A DNA stretch of 64,000 bases from Candidatus Nomurabacteria bacterium. Lineage in GTDB: Bacteria > Patescibacteriota > Saccharimonadia > Saccharimonadales > UBA7683. Shown one piece after another: positions 50,145 to 59,750 of this stretch. The stretch lies in assembly GCA_020631895.1 (NCBI GenBank), contig JACKGR010000001.1, forward strand, positions 117,415 through 181,414, read 5' to 3'. The number at the start of each line of letters is the position of its first letter. The stretch's first letter is position 1. The notes below the pieces were generated by a model. That model was not told the DNA's origin, searched no databases, and saw only the letters and a list, made by a program, of their open reading frames with translations. Made by a program: the position numbers and the translations under genes.

Positions 50145-52403
50145 ATGAACAAGAAATCCAAGAAGATATATCAGCCAAAACAGCCATATAAAACTGATCG
50201 ACAGCGTCGTGCTAGAAGATCAGCTTATAATAGTATGCTACCGGTTTGGCTAGCAAGACAGCCATTAGTTCAAAAGTTTAGAAGAATGAGCAGACGACGT
50301 AAGATTGTTCTTGTTGGCTGGTCAACCGCTTCGGTATTAGTAGCTATTGCACTATTTACTACCATATTCTTTGCAAATTCACTCGGTAGCAAAGAACAGA
50401 TAATGAACAGGAACAAGACAGGCGTTACCTTACTGGATCGAGAAGGCAGAGTAATTTACCGATTCAATAATGCCAGGAGTGACACTAGAGTACCACTTAG
50501 CGATATATCAGATGTAACTAAAAAAGCACTGATAGCCTCTGAAGATAAAAACTTTTATGAGCACGGAGGCTTCTCGATACCAGGGATAGCTAATGCAGCC
50601 TGGCAGAACATTGCCCCAAATGGATTAGATAATGGCGGTTCAACTCTGACTCAACAACTTGTGAAAAATGCATTGCTCAGCAAAGATAGGAACTTTTTAA
50701 GAAAATACCAAGAACTCGTACTCTCTATTGAAATAGAAAGAAGATATACAAAAGACGAGATTCTCGAGATGTACTTAAATTCAGTTTATTTTGGTGAAGG
50801 TTCTTTTGGAATCGAAGACGCTGCTCAAACTTATTTTGGGGTTCATGCCAAAGATCTAGACACAGCCCAGGCAGCAATGCTAGTGGGCGTTCTACCTGCG
50901 CCATCAGCCTATTCTCCGGTTTCAGGAAGCTTAGAGAAGGCTAAAGTTCGTCAAAAATATGTACTTGGGCGCATGGTAGAAGAGAAGTATATAAATGAAG
51001 ACCAGAAGAACTCTGCAATCCAACAAGAGCTAGCCTTTGCACCCCCTAAACCGAAAGAGGACGGTAAAGCACCGCACTTTGCGTTAATGGTGAAAGATGC
51101 ACTGGAGGATAAATACGGTGAAGAAAAAATAGCCAGGTCTGGTTACAATGTAACAACTGGGCTTGATCTTGACTGGCAAGCTATTGCTGAATCTGCTGTT
51201 GCCAACCAAGTCGCTAGACTAGCTCGAAGCAATGTGACTAACGGTGCAGCTGTTGTAGAAGATCCAAAAACAGGTGAGATTCGAGCCCTGGTCGGATCAG
51301 CAGATTGGAATAATGAGATAAATGGTAAGTTCAATGTTGCAAAAGCAAATCGCCAACCAGGCTCATCGTTCAAGCCCCTAGTTTACGGCACAGGTATTGA
51401 AAATGGTGATTTTTCTGCAGCAACCATATTTAAAGATGAGGCGACTGATTTTGGTGGCGGTTTTGCTCCAAAAAATTATGACCTTAGATATCACGGCAAC
51501 GTAACCGCAAGAAAAGCACTTGCTAACTCTTATAATATTCCGGCCGTAAAAGCCTTGCATCAAGCTGGCATCAAAGAGACAATTAAAACAGCAGAAAAAT
51601 TTGGTATTGATACAATCAGCGAGAAGAATAATCCAGGACTTGCTATGGCGTTAGGGACGGAAGTTGTACCATTAACCCAAATGACAAATGCCTATTCAAC
51701 ATTTGCTAATCAAGGCCAGTTTAATGATCAAGTTCTATTTACGACAATTACTGACAAAAATAATAAGACCATATTCAAGAGCGAACCTAAAAATAAAGAA
51801 GTCATGAGTGATCAAGGAGCATATATTATCTCATCAATTTTATCTGATAACACTGCTCGCTCCTCAACTTTTGGCTCAAGCCTTAACCTAACGGGTGGAC
51901 GTCTCGCTGCTGTTAAAACCGGAACTACAGAGGATTATCGCGATGCTCTTACCATTGGCTATACCCCAAGCCTTGTTGTTGGGGTATGGATTGGAAATAA
52001 CGACAACTCATCAATGAGCCGGGTTGCAGGATCAGGCGGAGCAGGGCCAATTTGGCGCGGAATTATGAACCAAATCTTATCAGGCACCCCTAAAGAAGAG
52101 TTTTCTGTACCACGAAGTATTACTTCAAGAACAATCTGTAGAAGTAGTGGCGGGCTCGCAAAATTTGCAGGAGGCGATACAATGACCGAATACTTTAAAC
52201 CGGGAACATTACCGACAAATACATGTAACGACAGAGCTCCGGAGCCACCCAAGACTGAGGAATCTACTCCAGCACCAACAACTCCCGAAACACCAAAGCC
52301 CGATAAGCCAACTACCAGCGATGGCAATAGTGGAAACGGCAACGGAAACACCACCCCACCAACCGGTGGCGGCACAACAACCACACCCCCAACTACTCCT
52401 TAA
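50145..52403 (+). CDS. Class A penicillin-binding protein (PBP1-type)
   Basis: A 752-aa bifunctional peptidoglycan synthase. Basic cytoplasmic N-terminus, one membrane anchor (about 53-77), GT51 transglycosylase with ASEDKNFYEHGG (catalytic Glu133) and GGSTLTQQLVKN, then transpeptidase with QPGSSFK (Ser407, Lys410), NSYN and VKTGTTEDYRDA. The last about 50 residues are Pro/Thr/Gly-rich. Possible -10 TACAAT (50128-50133) 11 nt before the ATG. Shows the cell makes murein. Confidence 0.96.
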   Translation: MNKKSKKIYQPKQPYKTDRQRRARRSAYNSMLPVWLARQPLVQKFRRMSRRRKIVLVGWSTASVLVAIALFTTIFFANSLGSKEQIMNRNKTGVTLLDREGRVIYRFNNARSDTRVPLSDISDVTKKALIASEDKNFYEHGGFSIPGIANAAWQNIAPNGLDNGGSTLTQQLVKNALLSKDRNFLRKYQELVLSIEIERRYTKDEILEMYLNSVYFGEGSFGIEDAAQTYFGVHAKDLDTAQAAMLVGVLPAPSAYSPVSGSLEKAKVRQKYVLGRMVEEKYINEDQKNSAIQQELAFAPPKPKEDGKAPHFALMVKDALEDKYGEEKIARSGYNVTTGLDLDWQAIAESAVANQVARLARSNVTNGAAVVEDPKTGEIRALVGSADWNNEINGKFNVAKANRQPGSSFKPLVYGTGIENGDFSAATIFKDEATDFGGGFAPKNYDLRYHGNVTARKALANSYNIPAVKALHQAGIKETIKTAEKFGIDTISEKNNPGLAMALGTEVVPLTQMTNAYSTFANQGQFNDQVLFTTITDKNNKTIFKSEPKNKEVMSDQGAYIISSILSDNTARSSTFGSSLNLTGGRLAAVKTGTTEDYRDALTIGYTPSLVVGVWIGNNDNSSMSRVAGSGGAGPIWRGIMNQILSGTPKEEFSVPRSITSRTICRSSGGLAKFAGGDTMTEYFKPGTLPTNTCNDRAPEPPKTEESTPAPTTPETPKPDKPTTSDGNSGNGNGNTTPPTGGGTTTTPPTTP

Positions 52404-52430
52404 AGGAAAGTTTGTTATACTAAAATTGAT

Positions 52431-53489
52431 ATGACCTCCAAAGCAAAAATAATTCGACTTCCCGGACTAATTGACATCCACGTTCATCTCAGAGATCCGG
52501 GTCAAACCCAAAAAGAAGATTTTACATCCGGCACAAGCGCAGCACTTGCCGGAGGGTTCACAACTGTTGTTGATATGCCGAACAACTCTGAGCCAATTAC
52601 AACTGTTGAGCGACTTTTACAGAAACGTGACCTTGCACAACAGAAATCTGTTGCAGGTATCGGCTTCCATTACGGTTCACTAGGTGATAATCTAGAAACT
52701 TTTGAAGAGGCTGCTCCCCTAAGTATTGGTCTAAAACTATATCTCAACAATACAACCGGCGGATACCTTCTAGACGTCGCCTATTTAAAGAAAATCTATG
52801 CAGCTTGGCCAAAAGATAAGGTTGTACTACTCCACGTAGAAGAAGATGTAATCGATATCGCTATAGAATCCATGAAAAATCTAAAACGGCCTGTACATGT
52901 ATGCCACATGCCTAGTAAAGAGATACTTGAGAAGATAATAAATGCTAAACAGTCTGGATTACCAATAACATGTGGCGTTTGTCCACATCATCTTTTTTTA
53001 ACAAATGAGGACGTCGATAAACTAGGTAACTATGGAAGAATGCTTCCATCTCTTAAAACCCGAGAAGATCAGCAATATCTGTGGGAACATCTTGATGATA
53101 TCGATATCTTTGAATCCGACCATGCCCCGCACACTCATCAAGAGAAGGCAGAAGGTGCTCATGGAGTTCCAGGGCTAGAGACAACTTTGCCACTTTTACT
53201 CACTGCTGAGAAAGAGGGGAAGATTACTCGAGAGCAGATTATTGAGAAGTGCCATACAAATCCTGCACGAATATTTAGTATCCCAACCTCAGATAGGACC
53301 TATACTGAAGTTTCACTCGAAGAATACACAATTACAAACGAAAATTTATTTACAAAATGTGGATGGTCTCCGTTTGATGGTCAAAAGGTCACCGGAAAGG
53401 TTGTAAAGACCGTTATTAACGGTAAAACGTGTTTTGAGAATGGCAAAATTATCGCTACACCAGGTGATGGGTTAGTTATCCCTAGTTAA
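52431..53489 (+). CDS. pyrC: Dihydroorotase
   Basis: A 352-aa enzyme closing carbamoyl-aspartate to dihydroorotate. Zinc motif IDIHVHLRDPG, GFTTVVDMPNN, the carboxylated-Lys region IGLKLYL, CHMPS and SDHAPHTHQEKAEG. Extended -10 TGTTATACT (52414-52421) ends 9 nt before the ATG. First of four pyrimidine genes; no carbamoyl-phosphate synthase or aspartate transcarbamoylase gene in view. Confidence 0.94.
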   Translation: MTSKAKIIRLPGLIDIHVHLRDPGQTQKEDFTSGTSAALAGGFTTVVDMPNNSEPITTVERLLQKRDLAQQKSVAGIGFHYGSLGDNLETFEEAAPLSIGLKLYLNNTTGGYLLDVAYLKKIYAAWPKDKVVLLHVEEDVIDIAIESMKNLKRPVHVCHMPSKEILEKIINAKQSGLPITCGVCPHHLFLTNEDVDKLGNYGRMLPSLKTREDQQYLWEHLDDIDIFESDHAPHTHQEKAEGAHGVPGLETTLPLLLTAEKEGKITREQIIEKCHTNPARIFSIPTSDRTYTEVSLEEYTITNENLFTKCGWSPFDGQKVTGKVVKTVINGKTCFENGKIIATPGDGLVIPS

Positions 53490-53501
53490 AGCTTTCAGCA
53501 T

Positions 53502-54596
53502 CTAAAGAGTCGCTTTTATTTCAGCTGCCAAATTAGGGTTCCACATTGCTCCAGTAGCAGACTGAACCACATCAGCTCCAGCATCACGGTATTCATTAAA
53601 GTCATCAACACTCATAACTCCGCCAACACCAATAATTTCATAAGATAGGTCAGATTTTTTTCTGAAATCATCTAGACGCTTTACCATATCAAGGCCCGCC
53701 CACTTGATACTAGCCCCACAAACACCACTTTTGAGTCTATTGGGACCCGGTAGTGCTTGTTCGCCATTTTCATCGACTACTGGGGCAGAAATCGTATTGA
53801 TTACTGATATTGCTTGAAGGTAGGGGGTTACATCTGAAACGATTCGCTCTAGTAGCTCTTGTTGTCCTTCTGAGAAATAGCCAAATTTAGCAATAATTGG
53901 GACGTCACCAATCTTAGCCCTTGTCCTTTTGATAATTTCAACTACTGCTCCGTGTGTATAACAAAGGACTCCTTCTGTTGCTACATTTGGACAAGACAGA
54001 TTCAGTTCAACTGCTGTGGCGCCAGCATCAACTGCTAATTTTGCAGTCTCGGCAAAATCGTTCCAGTAGTCTTCCTCTGAGAAACCATCTTGGATTGTCC
54101 CAACAACACTCATAATTAACAATTGTCCTTGGCCGCATGAGGCCTGGGCATCTGCAAGATCTTTAGACCAAAATTCTGGCCCTCTTGATGGATTTCCGAA
54201 TGAGTTTGTAATTGAGAGGTGCTTTGAGTCTTTACTGGTAGAATCTAGGCCGACTTGAGGTATACTCGCTTTTTCAAGTGTTAAGTCTCCATCAACATCG
54301 AGATACAGTACGTTAGGGAATTGGTTACAATCAAACTTCACATTTCTTTGAGTTTTATAACAGACAACATCAAAACCATGCTCAAATGCATATCTTACAT
54401 ATTTACTGTTCAATAACGGACCAGCCGGTATACCAAAAGGTGAATATATCTTTCTTCCTAAGAAGCTAAACTTAGGCTCACCAGAGTTGACCGGTTTTTT
54501 CTCGTCATCTAGAACTTCGAAAGGACCATTATCAAAATTATCATCGTAAGTTTTTGTTGGATCATAGAACGCTACACTTTTATTACTACCAGACAT
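53502..54596 (-). CDS. pyrD: Dihydroorotate dehydrogenase (class 1-like)
   Basis: A 364-aa FMN barrel oxidising dihydroorotate to orotate. SPFGIPAGPLLNSKYV, catalytic-Cys segment ELNLSCPNV, KFGYFSEGQ, and the phosphate site IIGVGGVMSVDDFNEYRDAGADVVQSATGA (in parts). Catalytic Cys rather than Ser indicates class 1. No membrane anchor. It lies on the opposite strand to its pathway neighbours; AAGGGG is its ribosome binding site. Confidence 0.88.
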   Translation of the reverse strand: MSGSNKSVAFYDPTKTYDDNFDNGPFEVLDDEKKPVNSGEPKFSFLGRKIYSPFGIPAGPLLNSKYVRYAFEHGFDVVCYKTQRNVKFDCNQFPNVLYLDVDGDLTLEKASIPQVGLDSTSKDSKHLSITNSFGNPSRGPEFWSKDLADAQASCGQGQLLIMSVVGTIQDGFSEEDYWNDFAETAKLAVDAGATAVELNLSCPNVATEGVLCYTHGAVVEIIKRTRAKIGDVPIIAKFGYFSEGQQELLERIVSDVTPYLQAISVINTISAPVVDENGEQALPGPNRLKSGVCGASIKWAGLDMVKRLDDFRKKSDLSYEIIGVGGVMSVDDFNEYRDAGADVVQSATGAMWNPNLAAEIKATL

Positions 54597-54696
54597 ATCG
54601 TAACCCCTTATCTTTTAACTTACTCACCACTATACTACTGTGTTTAACATATTAAAAATGTACTTCATTTAAGTAGATTCTGCTAAACTAAATTCA

Positions 54697-55452
54697 ATGA
54701 GCAGACCAACATTTACATCCTCGGCAAAGCGAATAATGGTAGCAATTGATGTAGATGAGCTTTCTGAGGCAAAGAAAATTGCGGAGAACCTTAAAGATCT
54801 TGGAGTTACATTCAAGATTGGTAATCAACTTGGGACATATGAAGGCTGGCAAAAAGCTGTTGAGTTTGCAAGGCAGTACGGCGCTCAGATATTCTGTGAT
54901 ACAAAATTTAAAGATATACCCAATACTGTTGAGAAATCAGCTCGGGCCATTACACGTAGGCAACCAGACTTTTTTAATGTTATGGCTGATAATAACTTAG
55001 CCGCTCTAGTAGCGGCAGTTGATGGTACTAAAAATGCAGTTGAAGATTTCTCACTAGCTAGTAAACCCATTATATTAGGTGTTACAGTTTTAACATCTAT
55101 TAATAGCGAAGAATCTGATCAGATATATGGAGATGACCCAGCGTCAAAAGTACTTCAGTTTGCATCTAACGCCGCCAAGGCAGGCCTTGATGGGGTAGTG
55201 TGCTCAGCAGAAGAAGTGACGATTCTACGAAGTGATAAACGCACGAGTAATCTTATTCTAGTTACACCAGGCATACGTCCATCATGGGCAGCGCCGAACG
55301 ATCAAGCTAGAATTATTACCCCAAGCCAAGCCGTCAAAAATGGATCCGACTATCTGGTAATAGGCCGTCCAATAACTCAGCCACCCAAGGATATCGGTTC
55401 ACCTCGTGACGCCGTACTTAAAATAATTGAGGAATTAGATCAAGTTAAATAA
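54697..55452 (+). CDS. pyrF: Orotidine 5'-phosphate decarboxylase
   Basis: A 251-aa barrel decarboxylating OMP to UMP. IMVAIDVDELSEAKKIAE, catalytic FCDTKFKDIPNT (DxKxxD), VTPGIRPSW, and YLVIGRPITQP. TAAACT (54684-54689, extended TGC) ends 7 nt before the ATG; leaderless. 11 nt before pyrE. Confidence 0.94.
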   Translation: MSRPTFTSSAKRIMVAIDVDELSEAKKIAENLKDLGVTFKIGNQLGTYEGWQKAVEFARQYGAQIFCDTKFKDIPNTVEKSARAITRRQPDFFNVMADNNLAALVAAVDGTKNAVEDFSLASKPIILGVTVLTSINSEESDQIYGDDPASKVLQFASNAAKAGLDGVVCSAEEVTILRSDKRTSNLILVTPGIRPSWAAPNDQARIITPSQAVKNGSDYLVIGRPITQPPKDIGSPRDAVLKIIEELDQVK

Positions 55453-55463
55453 AGGAGAAATTC

Positions 55464-56078
55464 ATGTCTAAAGTATCAAATGAAACAAAGCAAAAAATAG
55501 CAGGTTTATTCTTTGATTGCGGTTTACTAAAGTTTGGAGAATTTACACTAAAAAGTGGTATCGTTTCGCCATTTTATATTGATCTAAGAAAAGCTCAGTC
55601 ATTTCCGGATGCCTTTCATGCAATTACTGATGCATACTGTGAAATGATAGCTGATGACGATGAATCAGACTTAATAGCCGGAGTCCCAGAAGCGGCAACA
55701 CCACTAGCAGCTGCTATTGGATATAAATTAGGAAGGAAACTAGTCCAACCACGCAAAGTAGTGAAAGATCACGGCACAAAAAGTTCAATTGAAGGTGACT
55801 TTAATGAAGGCGACAACGTAATACTAGTCGATGACCTAATTACCAAAGGTGACTCAAAGATCGAGGCTATTGAACAGATTGAGTCGGCCGGTCTAAAATT
55901 AAGAAAGTTCATTGTTTTAGTAGATAGAGAACAGGGTGGAATGAAGATGGTTCAAGACTCAGGTCACTCTATAGAGGCTGCCTTCACAATTACCGAATTA
56001 ATGGACACATTATTGGACCTCAACAAAATCTCAAAAGATCAGCACGATCAAATCCTGGAATTTGTAAAAAGTAACTAG
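55464..56078 (+). CDS. pyrE: Orotate phosphoribosyltransferase
   Basis: A 204-aa enzyme joining orotate to PRPP. FTLKSGIVSPFYIDLR at the start and the PRPP loop VILVDDLITKGDSKIEAI. AAAGGAGA ribosome binding site after pyrF; same transcript. Confidence 0.94.
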   Translation: MSKVSNETKQKIAGLFFDCGLLKFGEFTLKSGIVSPFYIDLRKAQSFPDAFHAITDAYCEMIADDDESDLIAGVPEAATPLAAAIGYKLGRKLVQPRKVVKDHGTKSSIEGDFNEGDNVILVDDLITKGDSKIEAIEQIESAGLKLRKFIVLVDREQGGMKMVQDSGHSIEAAFTITELMDTLLDLNKISKDQHDQILEFVKSN

Positions 56079-56475
56079 AATTTGAAAAGCCCCCGGTGCA
56101 TTTTGCGCACAAGGAGCTACGTTTATTAAAAACTAAAGAGATAGTGATTTTATATGCCTGCTAAATCTGAAATTTGATATAAAATCACAAACGAGAACTC
56201 TTTAAATGGAGAAGTAATTGTACTTGTATACGTTGAGACGCTCTGCGGTTATATTGTAGTCAGAGTCGTGTAACGTCTGGTCTAGCCAGAGGGTTACAAA
56301 TTACTTTCTATCGAAACCGATTTTTTTAAGTGTATATATTAAAAACCATTCAAAGAGATTTCGATCGTGAATACATTGTATCACACTCAAGCTTATTTGT
56401 CAAGTATTAGGTTTGGAGTTACTTATACAACTGCGAAATTTATAACGAATTACTTTATACAAAATAAACAAACGT
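56079..56475. other. Long non-coding spacer with strong inverted repeats
   Basis: About 400 bp without a supported gene. A nested repeat: TAAAGAG (56134-56140)/CTCTTTA (56198-56204) outside, GTGATTTTATAT (56144-56155)/ATATAAAATCAC (56177-56188) inside. Then CTCTG/CAGAG (56241-56265), TGTAAC-TCTGG/CCAGA-GTTACA (56269-56298) and a short ATCG/CGAT stem followed by seven Ts (56310-56327). The second group resembles a small RNA with terminator on the plus strand; the first is more like a cruciform or operator. Confidence 0.4.
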
Positions 56476-56504
56476 TTGATACTATTGACATGATATGGTA
56501 TAAT
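56476..56504 (+). promoter_or_regulatory. Promoter of the 320-aa unknown gene
   Basis: TTGATA (56476-56481), 17-bp spacer, extended TGGTATAAT (56496-56504). It ends 6 nt before the ATG at 56511, giving a leaderless mRNA. Confidence 0.75.
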
Positions 56505-56510
56505 ATGCGC

Positions 56511-57473
56511 ATGAAAAATCCCTTAGTTATGGAGCCAGGCAGGGTCGTTCAATGGCAAGACTTTGTTAAAGAAGCACCTCAGTTCTCGTTAGCAATAGAC
56601 GGTTATGTACCAGGTCGGAATAATTATCATATAATCGGAGAGAAGGCGCCAATTGCGAGCATCGACCACCACAAGGGAGTTGATAGGATCGGAACAGGCG
56701 CAACCTGCAAACAGGTACTTGACCATCTTAGACTTGGCCTTAGGGGAACATATGATCAAAATGGGATGTACGTAATAACTCCATTTGCCAATGATTGTGA
56801 TGAGGATGTCTGCACTAGCGACTGGCTACTTGCGCACCCTGAGATGGTTGAGTCTACAAACGCAAATCCAGCAATTAATAGGTTAGTAGGAGTCGAATCA
56901 AATCTTGACGTAACAGGGGGTCTTTATCCGTATGACAAAGATATGGCATTTCTAGGTACACTAAAAGCAATATTTCGCCCATATAAATACTTCAGAAATA
57001 ACGGAGGGCTTGAGGAACGTGATCCACAGCAATATTTAACAGTTGTGTCAGATGTTGGTCGCAGAATTACAGACTACGTTATAGGTAACCCGATACAGCC
57101 TGAGCAACTTGACCCAGAGTTTGAGGTATTACGTGTCGGTGATGGATGGTCGCTTCTACACGAGGTTGGGGAGGATGCTCGAATGGGTATTGGTGCATCT
57201 GATATAAAAGCCTTTATATCTGTCGTAGAAACTGATCAAGTCGGAGTATACAAATATACCCTTGCAAAAAAGTCGCCTTTTGTTAGATTCCCAATCGAAG
57301 GACTATATGATTACTTGAATATCCATGATCCTGCGGTGTCAGATAATAATTTCTGGTCTGGATCAGATACAATCGGCGGCAGCCCTCGTTCAACTGGCAG
57401 CATGCTCGCACCTGACAACCTGTTCGATCTTGTTCAATCATATATCACAGACCAACAAGCCGCGCAACAATGA
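56511..57473 (+). CDS. Unknown 320-aa protein with a DHH-like motif
   Basis: Family uncertain. SLAIDGYVPGRNNYHIIG near the start, IASIDHHKGVDR (about 52-63), FANDCDEDVCTSDWLLAHPE (about 94-113) and a C-terminal IGGSPRSTGSM resemble the scattered acidic/His motifs of DHH phosphoesterases, but order and spacing differ. Cytoplasmic. Start 56511 follows from the promoter; a longer frame to 56367 would begin upstream of it. It converges on mscS. Confidence 0.7.
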   Translation: MKNPLVMEPGRVVQWQDFVKEAPQFSLAIDGYVPGRNNYHIIGEKAPIASIDHHKGVDRIGTGATCKQVLDHLRLGLRGTYDQNGMYVITPFANDCDEDVCTSDWLLAHPEMVESTNANPAINRLVGVESNLDVTGGLYPYDKDMAFLGTLKAIFRPYKYFRNNGGLEERDPQQYLTVVSDVGRRITDYVIGNPIQPEQLDPEFEVLRVGDGWSLLHEVGEDARMGIGASDIKAFISVVETDQVGVYKYTLAKKSPFVRFPIEGLYDYLNIHDPAVSDNNFWSGSDTIGGSPRSTGSMLAPDNLFDLVQSYITDQQAAQQ

Positions 57474-57476
57474 ACG

Positions 57477-58322
57477 TTACTTTGCTGTGCGCTTTTTAAT
57501 TGACTTCTCCGTATGGACTACCCGCTGAGGGAACGGAGCAACAATCCCTTCTTCTTCAAACGCCTCTTTTAGCCTTGCCCTAAAGGCGCCTGCAACTGCC
57601 CACTGTTGGCCCGCCTCAACTTTACCAAGAGCCTTAACTGTCACCGATGACTCCTCAAAACTATCAACTCTAAGATATTGGATAGGTTCAATAATGTGCA
57701 TAGACCATTCCTCGTCCTCAGAAAGCTCAATTCCGATATCGTTGATCAGCTTCTCAATTTCGTTCATGTCGGAATCATAACTAACACTTATATTAAGATT
57801 CACATTAGACCACCCAAAAGTCTTGTTTGTAGTAATGGTTGATACGCTATTAGCTACAAAATGAAGATCACCGTTAAAATCCCTCAGTCTGGTCATTCTC
57901 AAAGAAATTGTCTGAACAGTCCCAGTTACTGATCCGAGTGTGACAACATCACCAACCCGATATTGATTCTCAATCAATATATACATGCCAGCGAGAACGT
58001 CTTTAATAAGACTTTGAGTAATAATTCCAAATACCACACCCAGTGCGCTAAAAGCTGTAAGTAGGCCAACAATGTTGACTTTCAAAATTGCAAGCGTAAC
58101 AAATACTCCGGCAACAATCAGTCCAAGAGTAAGAATGGTGCCAACTGTATTCACCAGAGTATCAACACGTTTTTGCTTCTCATCGACTGTCTCACTTTTA
58201 CCCGTATTGACGGCTCTTTTTATCAGAACTACAAGATACATTCGAATAAAATGACGAGCTAAAAGCAGTCCAAAAACTAAAAGAACAATCTGCCAAACTT
58301 GGTCAAAACTAATAAACTTCAC
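57477..58322 (-). CDS. Small-conductance mechanosensitive channel (MscS family)
   Basis: A 281-aa channel with three membrane segments (about 7-25, 55-75, 85-105). The pore-lining/beta-domain junction FSALGVVFGIITQSLIKDVLAG and ENQYRVGDVVTLGSVTGTVQTI are diagnostic. Protects against osmotic downshock. GTG start at 58322 with AAGGGG overlapping; TAGAAT about 17 nt upstream. Confidence 0.92.
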   Translation of the reverse strand: MKFISFDQVWQIVLLVFGLLLARHFIRMYLVVLIKRAVNTGKSETVDEKQKRVDTLVNTVGTILTLGLIVAGVFVTLAILKVNIVGLLTAFSALGVVFGIITQSLIKDVLAGMYILIENQYRVGDVVTLGSVTGTVQTISLRMTRLRDFNGDLHFVANSVSTITTNKTFGWSNVNLNISVSYDSDMNEIEKLINDIGIELSEDEEWSMHIIEPIQYLRVDSFEESSVTVKALGKVEAGQQWAVAGAFRARLKEAFEEEGIVAPFPQRVVHTEKSIKKRTAK

Positions 58323-58367
58323 CCCTTAACCATAACTTTATTCTATTTCTCTTGCAAGTATTAGTAC

Positions 58368-58991
58368 CTAGCCAAAGTAGAATTCTCTAAACCTTATTAA
58401 GAACATAAGGATCATTATTCCGTAAACTACTACGATAACATCAAAGTGGTGCTTTTGACCGAAGCCGATAAATCTTTTTAGTTTCTTTTGGGTCTTTTTT
58501 GATGCGTTTTTTAGGTAGTAGAGAAGGCCATACCAAAACATCGGAACGCTGACGATCCAACCAAAAACACAGAAGATACAAACAGTACCAAGAATATATA
58601 AACTTACCGAGAAGAACCAAACGCTAAATAGAATCAGAAAAACTGATACAGCCATTACAAAATGACGAAACAAACTTTTAAAAACTCCACCGGATAAAAG
58701 CATAAGGCCACTTGTCGCAAGTATTGCAAAGAATATCATACCAAGAAAAGCGTTAGGGAAGCCTAACACTGCGGCAAGCTTATTGCCTAGCACCCCAGTG
58801 CAGTCAACGACCGGGCTTAGACTACAACTGAGTTCAACTCCTGGATTCTTAAGCATTGTTATTCGCTCAGTAGCTTGCCAAGTCATCGCAATAAGGCCAA
58901 CAATTCCACCAAAAGCTAATATGTACGGGTAGGCAACCAGTACTGGATCGGACTTATTACGTTTGAAGATTGAGACAATTTTACTAAACAT
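58368..58991 (-). CDS. Vitamin K epoxide reductase family protein
   Basis: A 207-aa membrane protein with four or five segments. Loop cysteines 56 and 64 (SCSLSPVVDC) and the active-site CIFC (138-141) match bacterial VKOR, which reoxidises the thiol oxidase for disulfide formation in exported proteins. No fused thioredoxin domain. Start has TAAAGT about 9 nt upstream on the minus strand. Fits the Cys-containing exported proteins in this window. Confidence 0.9.
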   Translation of the reverse strand: MFSKIVSIFKRNKSDPVLVAYPYILAFGGIVGLIAMTWQATERITMLKNPGVELSCSLSPVVDCTGVLGNKLAAVLGFPNAFLGMIFFAILATSGLMLLSGGVFKSLFRHFVMAVSVFLILFSVWFFSVSLYILGTVCIFCVFGWIVSVPMFWYGLLYYLKNASKKTQKKLKRFIGFGQKHHFDVIVVVYGIMILMFLIRFREFYFG

Positions 58992-59014
58992 CTTAAGTTT
59001 ACTTTATCACACAA

Positions 59015-59638
59015 TTAGCTGAGAAATTTAAATGCATGATCCCACTTGTTGTCCAAGAATCCTGGGATGCACCATAGCCTACAGAGTGGCTCAATTGCGC
59101 GGGCTGATTTTACACCACCAAGGTCCTTAGACTCCCATCCAAGTTTATCCAATATATTTGAAACCTCTACTTTTGATACCGCATTGTTACCGCATATAAA
59201 CATAGTCGGTTTGCCGGCACTAAATTTTGGTTGGACCATAACCGCGCTACCAACTGAATTAAAGGATTTCACAAAGTCAGCTTTTGGAGCAGCCTTTTGC
59301 AATCTCTCCATAAGAGAATCATTGGTATCAGTAAAATATTCTATCACGCCATCCTCAGGAGGCGAGTCAGATATTGGATTAGTTGTATCAATAACAGTTT
59401 TGCCTGCTAGTACTTCAGATAAATCTCTTACGACATCCTCAGCTGAAGTGCCTTTAACTGACAAAATAACAATATCAGACTCTTTAGCAACATTTTTAAA
59501 CAGCCCAACAGTGCCGTTCCAACCTTCTACCGTCGGTTTTGTGTTGCTCCCAATGCAAACAGAATAACCAGCCTCACTAAGACCATTAGCTAATGTAACT
59601 CCCACTATTCCAGAACCTATAATCCCAATACTCTTCAT
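59015..59638 (-). CDS. NADP-binding oxidoreductase (F420/NPD-type Rossmann protein)
   Basis: A 207-aa protein with GIIGSGIVGVTLANGLSEAG (GxGxxG), SDIVILSVKGTSAEDVV, and TVIDTTNPIS, as in the NADP oxidoreductase coenzyme F420-dependent-like family. Substrate unknown; members need not use F420. TATAAT (complement of 59646-59651) ends 7 nt before the ATG; leaderless. Confidence 0.85.
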   Translation of the reverse strand: MKSIGIIGSGIVGVTLANGLSEAGYSVCIGSNTKPTVEGWNGTVGLFKNVAKESDIVILSVKGTSAEDVVRDLSEVLAGKTVIDTTNPISDSPPEDGVIEYFTDTNDSLMERLQKAAPKADFVKSFNSVGSAVMVQPKFSAGKPTMFICGNNAVSKVEVSNILDKLGWESKDLGGVKSARAIEPLCRLWCIPGFLDNKWDHAFKFLS

Positions 59639-59750
59639 GCTTCTTATTATAAACTAAAACTTAAATAACAATTTAAAATCTCAATTTTACGTGTCGATAG
59701 TGTCCAATTGAGCTATAATAAACTAATTCTAATTTTAAGGAAGCTTCTAA

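Noticed and set aside
51959..52384. Minus-strand 141-aa Val/Gly/Pro-rich frame
   Set aside because: Shadow of the low-complexity C-terminal tail of the PBP gene.
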